A DNA stretch of 64,000 nucleotides from Diplosphaera chodatii (lineage: Eukaryota; Chlorophyta; Trebouxiophyceae; Prasiolales; Stichococcaceae), in the NCBI GenBank assembly GCA_032358165.1, contig JAALGY010000031.1, positions 992,001-1,056,000 of the forward strand, read 5' to 3'. A program made the translations under genes and the position numbers. The notes beneath the pieces were generated by a model, which was not told the origin of the DNA, did no database searches, and worked only from the letters and a program-made list of their open reading frames with translations. Below are positions 1 to 10,138 of the stretch, one piece after another. How positions within the stretch are numbered: the first letter of the stretch is position 1; each line of letters begins with the position of its first letter.

Positions 1-2182
1 CCCGCCGTTGTGCTGCCCACCCTGGCGGCGCTGCTCCCGGTGGCTGTGCCAGCCGCCCTGGCAGGTGGCCGATGCTGCTGCACCCGAATAAATGTTGTTG
101 ACGGTGTTGTGAATGGTCACTGCAAACAATGACCTGCACCGTCATGTCCCCCAGGGTTTGCAGCTGGCAGATGCATGAGTCTTGTTAGGCAGGATTGAGT
201 GCAAAGCACATATGGCAATTATTGCGGTTGTTGTGTGCTGCTCCAGGGGGGCTGGTGTCCACGTTCCTGACGCCTGGGCCTGTGCTGCTGGGGATCGCGG
301 CAGGACTGCTGGCGTGGAACGGAGCTGCGGGTCTCACAACAGCGCTGTGGACCAGCCACCTAGGTGCCCTTGCTGTTTCCACAGCATGAGATATGCACTG
401 GACTGCACTACAGCAGTAGTGTGAGTGTGCTGCTCTGCAGATGCCTTGCATTCCTGCACCAGTACGGCTGCTCATGTTTACTACCCTTGTTTTCAACTGC
501 AGGGCTGCTGTCGCCGCTGTTTTGGGCAGCGTCTGGCGCGTTCGGCATGGTCCTTGCCTGGCGCTACACATCAGCGCCCAAGGATGCGCCGCCGGCAAAG
601 CTGAAGACAGAGGACGCACATGGTGCGACTTCTGCCAGACCAAATACTCCGAAGACCATGAGCTATAACTCAGTAGTGTAGGGTAGTTCCTGCAACAGCA
701 AACTGCTGGCTGAAGGTGCTGTTGCGTCAGGATGTGATGAATAGATCTTCAGACTGACCAAACTGCACGAAACGGCTGTGCTGGCACAGGCAACGGCGAC
801 AGTGCAGTGGCAAGTGGCAAGCCACATGTCAACGGCGAGGCGTGGATCCCGGCGGCCACGCAGCTCATCAGCACCATCAGCCCGCGGGCAACGGCGCGCC
901 ACCCCTGGCACTCGCAGGACGCAGAGCACAGCCACATACTGGAGAATGGTGCGTGAGTTTGGCATGTCATGTTCTGGTCGTCCACAGAGCGCGCACTTCC
1001 CTGTTGCCATGCCCTTTTGCTCGTCACATGTGCGTTCTGAATGTATCGATCAGGTGTTGTCAGGCGAGCTGTTGCGGGGCGACGAGCAGGAGCGTTCCCC
1101 TCGCATGCATTTAGTTCAGTGGGTGCGTGGAGTGCTGCAGGCGGGCTGGAGGCCGGGGCCGGCGGCGTGCTGCCAACGTACATGCAGGGGCCGCCGCCGG
1201 CGGGGGGACCCCACAGCCGGCGAGGCCGTGTGCCCCTGCCACCCTTTGGGCCGCAGGTGCACTTGCATGCCAGCCATAATCGTCTGTGTCATGCCAACGA
1301 GCTGCCCCACTGAGCTCACCATAGCAGTGCCCCTCCTCTCTAGTCACCTGACGTCCGTTTCGCCTTAGACTGTGCGCCTGTGCAGGCACTGGCATGTTGC
1401 CTAGCACTGCTGGCTCTGGTGGCGGAGGGCCTGCCGGTGGGGTGGCGCGCAGCAGCGGCCATGGAGGGCGGCGCCTCGGAGGCCGCCCGCCTGTGGCTGC
1501 CCCTCGCACTGGACGCTCTGGCCCGAGGTGTGCACCCTCCATTGCCAACATCACTCCAGCACTTCTGTTGGTGCCATTGTGATCTCGGAGAATGGGCGAG
1601 CTGGCCAGTGTGTTGGTGACCATGTTTGAGTGCAATGAGTCACCTGTTCGACCACCGTGGTGCCTGCAGGGCTGGCAGGCGCAGCGCTGGCGGCGCCGCT
1701 GCTGGGGCGCACGCTGCAGCGCACAGTGGGCGTGGCGCTGACGGCCGGGGCCACGCCGCTGCTGGCGGCCGCCTTCGCCATCGCGAGCGGCGGCGTCGAG
1801 CAGCAGGGCAGCGCCGCAGCCCCCGCAGCGCAGGCAGACGCACTGGTGGCAAAGGTGCAGTGGCTTGCAACCCGCCCATTAGGTGTGCACAGAGGCTGAT
1901 GAGTGAATAGCTGCGACCATTTGCAGCAGCGGCGAGCTGCTGCCAGCAACTTTCCAGCGACATGTCCAATATGCTGCCGCCTACCCCTTCCAGGCTGCGC
2001 CGGCGGCAGCTGGCGCGCTGCTGGCTGCGTCCCTGGGTCTGCTGATGCCGGTGGCCTACAGGATGCGCGCCGTGTCCGCCAACAAGGGCTTCGCCGTGGG
2101 CTGTGTGGTGGCGGGCCTCGTGCACGGTGCCACCGGGCTGCTGTGCCTGGCGACGCCCTACTGCCTGACCGCAACAGAGTAG
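1..2182 (+). CDS. Polytopic membrane protein, unknown family (5' truncated)
   Basis: This is the 3' part of a gene that starts before the window. Exons can be strung together from about 1-64, 247-360, 504-640, 754-946, 1139-1256, 1385-1527, 1671-1855 and 1994-2182. The exon at about 754-946 has no start codon of its own but reads openly into the next with matching phase (ILEN joined to GGLEAG). The product alternates strongly hydrophobic Ala/Leu/Gly-rich segments, probably several transmembrane helices (for example LLGIAAGLLAW and ALACCLALLALVAEG), with a polar loop containing HPWHSQDAEHSHILEN and a proline-rich stretch. The last exon ends GLLCLATPYCLTATE and a TAG stop. I do not recognise the family. 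It could be a transporter or an organelle envelope protein, but nothing visible decides this. It converges on the TON2-like gene on the other strand. Confidence 0.5.
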
Positions 2183-2930
2183 GGCCGCACGATGCCGGGG
2201 CATAACCTGTCGTATGGACATTGACAGCATCAGTCGTGCAGCACCTCTCTACTACCATCAGCAGGGTGCCACGACGAAGCCATCGTGTTGAGGTAGTTGC
2301 GAAGTTTGTTGGGTCTTGAAATTCTTCAGTTTCATTACAAGACACGCTACCGCATACTTCCATACTCATGACATTCAACTCGACCGCAACTCCGTAGGCT
2401 GCCCCATGCTACGGTACCCTCGTGAAACGCTTACTGAGCTACCAACGGTGCCTCCTGTGTGTCCATACGAGAGTGCATGCAAAATCCTAAACACGTGCCC
2501 AATCAAGCCACAAACAGTGCCAAGCTTGCTGTAAAGAATGTCCAGGGCATCGGGCAACACCCGCAAAAATGGTCGTGCACCTACTATGCATGCAAGCTGA
2601 TAATTGCAGGGGAAATACCAACGAAAGTACTCAAGCTGCATGGCTACGGGAGCCATGAGCCACTGGTGAGATGTGCCCCGCGAGATATGTCAGACAGCTG
2701 ATGTGATGCTGGCTCTTCGCTGCTAGGTTCATGTCCTGCGTCCTTCAAAGTGCTTCGCCGCTGCTTGCTCAACGCTGAGATGATACGGGCGTCGCAGCCG
2801 CGCAACAAAAACTGACACTGCTATATGGCTGCGCGACGCCAGGTTGGTAGGTCCAAAAGCCGCCAGTGTGGCCGCCTCCCGTCAGTAGATGCGGCCACAC
2901 AAGGTAGTCTCGTCCAGGCCCGACCCAAAA
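2183..2930. other. Intergenic, tail to tail
   Basis: This stretch lies between two converging genes and should hold both 3' untranslated regions. I see no convincing coding frame. A TGTAA at 2530-2534, the chlorophyte-type polyadenylation signal, may serve the upstream plus-strand gene. Confidence 0.5.
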
Positions 2931-5177
2931 TCAACTAAGCGGAACGCTCCGAGCTGAGCCCCACTCAGAGGTATTCCTGTCCCTGCAGGACGACAAGGTG
3001 ATAAATAAGCAACTGCAGCAGCCAATGTGTTCGACCCCAGCAAATTGAAAGCCTCGGCAGGCGGACACGAAAATGTACAGGAGGAGAGCGCACTGCATAA
3101 GGTTGTCGATGTTCAGGATGGTCGCGACGATGCCGCCGCCCATCTTTGAACGTGACAGCTGCATCAGGCTAACCTTGCCCTGCAAGGCACCATGTGGCCA
3201 CGGTTGGATACAGGACAACCGGCCCTAGCAAGCTGAGCAACACAGCAGATGGACCCATCAATGAGGCATAACATGAGACAGCAAAAATGGCGGCAGGACA
3301 GCCAAGCAGAGCACAGTAGGGGCTACCTTGCACTGGAACTCCTCGGGCAGCGTCGGATTGTACAGCGCATCCGCCAGCTGCGCCTGCAGCGCCTCGAACG
3401 ACACTGTGTCGTAGCCCTGCAAGCAGCACAGCGTAATCAAGGCAGCACTCCATAAGTGATGCACATACATGGCTGACGACGGTACACAGCCCCGGCAGAA
3501 CACGCCGTGCGCCCAGCCCCCGCAGCCCTCTGCTCAGGCCTATGTTGGGGAGGACACTGCGCGCACCTGGGTGTCCAGGAACTGCTCGGAGGCGCGGTAC
3601 CAGTGCTGCAGGTCGCCGCCGCCCAGGAAGCCGTCGCAGTCCACGTCCAGGCAGCTGCGGCAGCAATCAGGGGGGCGTATCAGCGTTTGGACGTAGGCGG
3701 CTGTGCTGACATGCCTTTGCCAGAAGTGGCGCGTGTGGCGCTGGTGAACATGGGGTAACACATCAGAGAGAACGTTGGCTTGCAGACAGTGAACACGAGC
3801 ATCCTGCTGCCGCCCCGCCCATGCGCACCGAAACAGGTGGTGGCGCGTGCGGCGCGCGGAGCAGTCGGTGCCGGCGAAGGCGATGTCAGCCGCGCCCCGC
3901 AGCATGGCCGCCAGCGCGTCCAGCCGCTCGCCAGCGGCAGCGGCGTACGCCACCGCCTTCTGCTCCGACTGCAGGGAGGCAGAGGCATTGTCACCGCTCA
4001 ATGTCAGGCGGATGCTGCACTCGATCTGGGTTGCCGGAGGCGGGCTGACAGGCGACAAACAAGGATCAGTGTGAGGCACATCCGACAGCAGCAGCTGTTT
4101 CCAAAGTCATAAAGGTGGCCGGCCAAGCTCGGCACCTCGCGGGACATGCACAGCCGCGCGTTGGTGGCCTCCAGCTCCAGGCGCAGCTGCACGGACTCCG
4201 ACTCCACCTGGGCGCCGTCCCAGTCGAAGGAGCAGCGCGGCCAGTCGTCGCTGTGCTGCACCGTCATGTCGGCTGCGTCCGTGTTGGTGTCGTCGCTGGC
4301 GTCTGACAGCGACTGCTGCACATGCAAACGCACAGTGTCAGGCCGATTCGGCAAGAGCTGCAGATGCGGGAAGTTTACACATGCACCAGCGACAACAGCA
4401 GCTGTGTACCTCGGAGCGTGCGGAGTTTGACAGTGTGGCCGGGTCCGTCATGCGGCTGGCATCCAGCTTTGTCGCGGCGACCGCCCGGTTGAGCAGCTGC
4501 ACCTGTGGCACAGGAATAGTGCGCTCACTGCAAAGTTACCTCGCTGCAGCTCAAGTAGTATGTGTTGGGTGGGGTGCAGTGGCCGCATGTGCCTGCGGTA
4601 CCACATGCTACAGATACAGCGGTGACCGCGGTACCGGCAAGCGGGCAGCACTGGAACGTGCACCCACCTCCAGCAGTTGCAGCCGGGTTTGCGCCGCCGT
4701 CAGGGCCGCCTCCGTGGCCGCCAGCTTGCGGTTGGCCTCCTCCAGGGCCGCCTCCGCAGTGTCTGCCCGCTCTTCCGCAGCGTCCTCCCGCTCACATGCC
4801 TTGAGCAACAAATACGCTGACTGTTGCTCCGCCTGGCACGGGGTGGGCGAGGTGCTTCTGTCCAGCTCTGCCAGACTGTCGCACGCCGTATTGCAGGAGG
4901 CGTCGCTGGCTGGGCTGCCCGGGCTGCTGGGTACTTCCTCTGATGCCTCCTGTGCATCTGCCTGAGCCGCCGGCGACACGGCCTCGGCGGCCCCGGCTTT
5001 GGCGTGACTGAGTGCACTGCTGCTGCTCTGTACAGCCCCGTCCACCATTGCCGCTGCCGCTGCCGCTGCCTCAGCTGTGAGAGGTTTTGAGTCCTCTGCA
5101 GGTCGCGCGGCCTTGCACGGCCGCGACTTGGAGTTGGATACGTCAGCGAGAGTGCGTTTTTGCAGCACCTGAGCCAT
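2931..5177 (-). CDS. Coiled-coil protein with a PP2A B''/TON2(FASS)-like C-terminus
   Basis: Eight exons close in frame: 5177-4668, 4502-4410, 4315-4136, 3968-3829, 3654-3567, 3416-3327, 3179-3094 and 2982-2931 (1239 nt, 412 residues). The first 170 residues are low complexity and then a heptad-like coiled coil (KACEREDAAEERADTAEAAL). Residues about 307 onward resemble the end of the B''/TON2 regulatory subunits of protein phosphatase 2A: HHLFR, then after a phase-2 intron CLDVDCDGFL with a DxDxDG EF-hand loop, then the KVSLMQLSRSKMGGGIVATI block that aligns with the ITLADLLGCKQGG region of TON2. In plants TON2 organises cortical microtubule arrays. The usual upstream B'' core and first EF-hand are missing and replaced by coiled coil, so a regulatory role in PP2A is inference. 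It shares its upstream region with the centriolar gene POC5. Confidence 0.7.
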
Positions 5178-5841
5178 TTGCCTGGCCTGCCAGCGCGCCT
5201 GGTTGTGGCGGCCGGAGAGGCGATCTGCGGTTTCGGCAGATATTTGGTATCACGCCGAAGCTCTGGTGAGCGAGGCACCGGAGCAGCCGGCTTCCCGGCC
5301 TATAATCCCGGCCGCCAGTTGAGACCCAGTGAGACCCGCCGCAGGACACCCAACCAAACTTGTGCGACACTTGCAAACGCGCGGCTCGCAGGCAGAGCTT
5401 CCGACTGGCAGCAAGATTTCGTCGAATCCCGGCGGCCACAGCAAGGGGAATAGCAAGGGAAATCCTTAATTCCTTATATTCCCCTTGTCCACAGGGCGGG
5501 CACTCGAGATACACTGCAGGGCTGAACAACCGCCCTTGGACGCATCGCTGCTTGCTCCCGTCGCAGTGTGCACCAACAACAGCATGTAGCATGCCAGGCG
5601 GACTGACAGGGAGGTTGTTCGAGATGCACTGCGGTATCTCCTGTGCGAAAACGTGTCACCTTGCCGCTTGCTGGACTACAGGCCCTGCACTCGCTTGAGC
5701 TTTCACACCCTGTCGCACAGGCTGCTCCTGCCGCCACTGCTAGTACACAAAGAGGTCGAGGCTGATCAACTGATGAGTCCGAGCAGCTGACATCCATTTC
5801 AGTGATCCGGAGCGCCAGAGGTTGGTTTTGAGCGCACCTCC
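5178..5841. promoter_or_regulatory. Shared upstream region, TON2-like / POC5
   Basis: This 664-base stretch separates two divergent start codons (ATG on the minus strand at 5177, on the plus strand at 5842). It must hold both promoters and 5' untranslated regions. I see no clear TATA box and no coding exon. It contains a local AAGGGAATAGCAAGGG-type purine run near 5443-5460. Confidence 0.5.
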
Positions 5842-7596
5842 ATGGCGGCCAGTGATGCAGGCTTCGACCTGCAATCATGCCCGCTGTACGTGGAGGAGGA
5901 GGCGGACAAGCAGGATTCTCTGGCGTCGGTGATCGACGTGCAGCAGCTGAGCGCCAAGCACGCGATCTTGGTGGGATGTCGATGTGCACCTGCAACCTGT
6001 TGCAGTGCAACTCGACCCTAGACATGTATCTCCTGAGGTAGGAACGCAAGTTTTGAAGGCGCTACGAGTAAGTTCAAATCAATCTGGTCACTGACAGCGC
6101 CCGTCTTCGCAGGAGCATGTTCGGCAGCTGCGGGAGGCCTGTGAAGAACAAGCCCGGGAGGCAGCAATGGCAGCGGGGGAGGTGCACGCAGCAGCGCTTG
6201 CAGCAAAGCAGGCAGAGCTGGAGGCGATGGCGCAACAGCTGCAGTCCGAGTGCTGCCAGCATCGCACAGCGCAGGCCAGCCTCAACAGGTGTGGCGCCCT
6301 GTAACCCGGGACCTTGCCCCAAACAGTAACTGTGGCCCTAAAGCTTGTGCAATCATGGCAATCATATAACCGTGGGCACAGGATGATGGCAGCATACGAC
6401 GCCATCCAGCACGTCCGCCAGTATCACACGCTGGCGCGGCGTGCGTTCAGCAGCTGGCTGTGTCATCGACAGCGGCAGCAGCGGAAGGACCAACAGTGGC
6501 AGCGAGCGGGCGCACACCGCGAGCTGCTGCGGCTGCAGGGCAAGCCACTGATGTTCTGGCTGCACTGGATGCGCGTGGAGCGGCATGCCCGGGTACGAAC
6601 TTCAACCTCTGTGCTTGATCTCTGACCATCCTGGGCATGGTTAGCAAGCACGTTGAGTGGCTGATGCTCAGATGGAGGCTGCTATTAGTGACAATTTGCT
6701 GTAGTCCTCACCATTCATCATCAAACTGTGAATAGGCAAAGGCGGCAATGGAGCAGGGCTTGGAGGCTGAGCGGGCTGCCATCCGGCAGAGTGCGGATGC
6801 GCAGCTGGCTGCAATGGCAGCCCGCATGGAGCAGGCGGAAGCGCTGGCAGCGCACGAGGCCAGGCTGCGGCGCGACATGGAGGAGCGCCTCAAGTTTGCA
6901 TTCATGCGCCATGTCGCCACGCTGAACCTGGAGGTGGGCCACTGCATCTCTTTGTACCAGCACGACTGCCAGTCTGCAATCTCGGGTCAAAGCGTTGCAT
7001 TGCTGTTTTTGGTTTTGACTTCCGCAAAAACCAGTGGATGTCCCATATCACAGGCACAGCAGATCATCCGGCAGCACCCGCTGGCAGACCAGCAGCACTG
7101 CCCTCCAGTTGCTGCGAATGGCATGGCGCCGGCAGCATATGGCCATGCCTCAGGGATGCTTACAGTGGGGTGCGTTGAGATGCTGCATCAGGAGCAGCGC
7201 TCCTCGCCAGCCAGCAGCCAGCGCCCTCGGCCTGTGTTGACCCGCAAACAGGCAGGCACTGTGGTGCAGCATTCATCAGCCAGTCGCCCAGCAGTCGCAC
7301 ACGCGTTGGCTGCCAGCAGTCGTGGTCGACCAGCCGGGATGAGCACAACCACGCCTCCTGCGCATGGTGCTGTGACTGGGGGCAGCTGTGGCAGGGCAGC
7401 GTCCGCACGACGATGGCAGCACCAGGAGCCTGAGCCAGTTGGCAGGGCGCTGCAGATACCAACGCCTATAGCCGCCAACCGAGGCCAACCAGAGGGCAGC
7501 AACGGCCCACAGTTGCAAGGGGAGAGCAGTACACATGCAGCTACGATATTTCAGCATCCCCAGCGTGCAACATTGATAGCGAGGGCACTAGGTTGA
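5842..7596 (+). CDS. POC5: POC5-like centriolar, centrin-binding protein
   Basis: Five exons (5842-5970, 6113-6288, 6382-6592, 6736-6933, 7054-7596) give a 418-residue frame with every phase matching. Exon 2 is coiled coil. Exon 3 carries Sfi1-like centrin-binding repeats (AFSSWLCHRQRQQ and MFWLHWMRVERHA, with the aromatic-x-x-W spacing). Exon 4 is a charged helix ending RLKFAFMRHVATLNLE, the signature found in POC5 proteins just after the coiled coil. The C-terminal 180 residues are disordered and rich in Pro, Ser and Gln. In other eukaryotes POC5 sits in the centriole lumen, binds centrin and is needed for full-length centrioles. A centrin gene lies at the other end of this window. The start is the first ATG after the stops in the upstream region. 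Confidence 0.85.
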
Positions 7597-7749
7597 AGAC
7601 AGACACACAGCCACGTCTGGCATCTGAGACTTCAATGGTGGATCATCTGCCAGTCTGTGTTGCGATATCCACCCAGAAGCACGTGCAGCACATGTGCTGC
7701 CTACATGTTTGCCAGATATCCCCGCAGCATGCATTCACACATCACTCTG

Positions 7750-9689
7750 CTATCTTGTCAGCGACTTGGCAAATCGCTGCAACGAGCTGATGGTCCTGAC
7801 CACCTGCTGCCCCAGCCCCTGGCTGCCTTCGTCGCCCGGCGACTCTGCCCCCAGCGCATCCTGCGATCAATGGGACCAGGGTGAGCAGGGCCAGGTGCAG
7901 CATTGCGTGCCCTCGATGCAGCCTGTTCGATGGAAGACACGTATGGCATCAGCAACAGCCAGTGACCCCGGCCTGACAGAATTGTGCACCTGGATGATGA
8001 TGTCCAGCGCCTCGCCAGCAGGGCGGGAGTCACGCTCTGCCGCCAGCTTGTACCGGCCCTGCAGACGAGCATGCAGTGACCCTGTTACCATATGTAAAGG
8101 CAGCCAGAATGATGGCATGCGACAAAGCCCACAACCATGACCAGCTGTCGCGCAGGAGCACTGTGCACCTGCAGGTCTGCATCCTCGATGAAGACCTTCC
8201 ATGGCTCTGGGTACCGCCTGAAGACTGTGCCAATGTCGCCTGCATGCATGCGCGGCTATTCCCTTGACCATTTAGTGGTTGCCGACGTCAAGCATACCGA
8301 ACAGCAATCCAGCTGCAGTCAGCACAGGTTGTGCAGCCGGTTTGCAGCCCACCAATGGGGCGCAGGCTGTATGCTGTGGTGAAGGAGCCGAGATAGTCGA
8401 GCACCATGCGCCGCACATTCAGACCAATGCCCACATCACCACTGTGTAACATGACACCACGCCAGTAAGTTGCAGCGCGCCAACAGTTGCCCAATGGTGC
8501 CACCATCATCAAGCACATCTGCAGGTGCAGCGCATACCTAGCCAATCGTGGGTTGAACATGACAATGGTCTTGTCAACTGCTTCATCTGTAATTCGTCGG
8601 GCAGCCTTGACGCCTACACACGAGGGCATTTGTAGCATGGGATGCACGGCCCGGTCGTGTTGACATCCTAGACCTTGAAATGATAAAGGGTACTCGGACA
8701 GCCAGTCACTCACCTTGTGGGTCTGGTGCTGCAAAGACGATGATGTCATCCTCCTCCTGAAAAGGCGTGCGGTCACTGAGGCTGCCAACTTCAAAGCCTG
8801 GGTCGCCCCACTGGTTCTTCAGCATCGCGGCGACACCCATGTCTGGGTAGAGCTGCAGGGAATGTTGGGGATGATATGGAGAGTGAAGCCCCTGGTGTCT
8901 CCATAATGCTAGACACAACCTGCAGTAATCATCATATGCCACTTGTGACGACCCACCGCCCTGACTCGGGTGCCGTCCCCTGCCATTGCCACCAAGTTCT
9001 CTGCAAAGCGGCGTGTTAGCTTCCAGAAACGCTGCTGGTCGCCCTCCTCTGCAAACACAGCGCCGCTGCCAGGATCCCAGAACTCGCCCAGCAGCACCTC
9101 AGCCTGTCCCACCATTGGCCGCAGCATCTAATCTTTGTAGACGCAGCTCAGCGATCACAGCGTTTGGCGGTAGTTGGCAGCGTTGCAGCATATCACAATG
9201 AAAGAACTACGCACCACGATCCTGTTGCTACCGGCTTGCATGGCTGTGACTGTCGATTCGCTGGCCTGTGCAATCGCATCCGTCAGGCTGTCCGGCAATA
9301 CCTGCAAGATTCGACCATGATTTTATATCATAACCGTCATGCACTGACATCGGACATTGATCGTCCACATGAAAAACATGAGGCGTGCAGCGTGAGCGCA
9401 CGTCATCGTCTCGCGGCCCCAAGGGTGCCGTGTCTGGGCCGGTGCCGTCCTCAGCCGACGGCAGCGGAGTATCTGTTTGCTCTAAGGAGTCCGTCGGCTC
9501 TGCTCTGCAGTGCAACGGCGTCCTGCTGTGCAGCTTGGTTCGATGCTGCCACCCCGCTACATGCCTGGCGAAGGCCCGCTGTTGTCTGCAGGTTGGCAAC
9601 GCCGGTGTGCGCTGGGCCTGCTGCGGTTGGTGGCATGTGCTTTGCTGCAGCGCTGCCATGTGTGCCGTGCAGAGGGTGCGCACTGCCAT
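7750..9689 (-). CDS. DUF1995-domain protein, probably plastid (LPA3-like fold)
   Basis: The first exon (9689-9402) encodes an Arg/Ser/Thr/Gln-rich, acid-poor N-terminus typical of a chloroplast transit peptide. The DUF1995 domain follows in order: LPDSLTDAIAQASESTVTAM (9301-9215), EFWDPGSGAVFAEEGDQQRF (9127-8957), LYPDMGVAAMLKNQWGD ending in the EEDDIIVFAAPDPQ block, then MFNPRLA, LDYLGSFTTAYSLRPIG, FRRYPEPWKVF, GRYKLAAERDSRPAGEALD and a last exon ending SLQRFAKSLTR. This order is characteristic of the DUF1995 family, whose plant members include LPA3, a photosystem II assembly factor. The exact role of this paralogue is not shown by sequence. The gene converges on POC5, leaving about 150 bases between the stops. 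Confidence 0.82.
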
Positions 9690-10138
9690 TCTGGCTGCTC
9701 AGAACATCACCTATCTGCTCTGTCGTGTGTCAAAGCGTGAAGTGAACATGCCAGATCAGCATCGCAGGATGCATCACCATGCAAGTGCTGCCAGCAGGCG
9801 AGCAGGGCACAAATTGAGTGTGTGCCTGCCATTCGGGCATCACTCACGGCATTGCCCATTATCTGATATCTTGCAGTTCTCCTTGGCATCCTGCTCTCCT
9901 ACCGTTGACCGTGGCGCTTGGCACATAGAGGCTGAACAGCTGAATCACTTCCAGGACCTGGTTGCACTGCTGGCCGCAGGTACGTGCACCTTTGCTGGCC
10001 AATCTGACGGTAAACACAGACTTGACGGCCAAGTGAAACCTTCGTGCCGTAGACTCCGGGTCCTGTGTCCGATCAAGTGGGCACCCTCGAGACTGCATAA
10101 CGCTGCGGGCTGCGCTCCTCTGCAGGTGCAGCCGAGAC
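9690..10138. promoter_or_regulatory. Divergent upstream region, DUF1995 / ClpF-like
   Basis: Upstream sequence of the DUF1995 gene (minus) and the ClpF-like gene (plus). A reading frame is open here, but it has no family resemblance and no splice-supported continuation, so I leave it unannotated. Confidence 0.4.

Noticed and set aside
5775..5805. Hammerhead-ribozyme-like CTGATGAGTCCGAG in the POC5 upstream region
   Set aside because: The CUGAUGAG core is followed by no GGAC-GAAA arm, so the catalytic fold cannot form; taken as chance.
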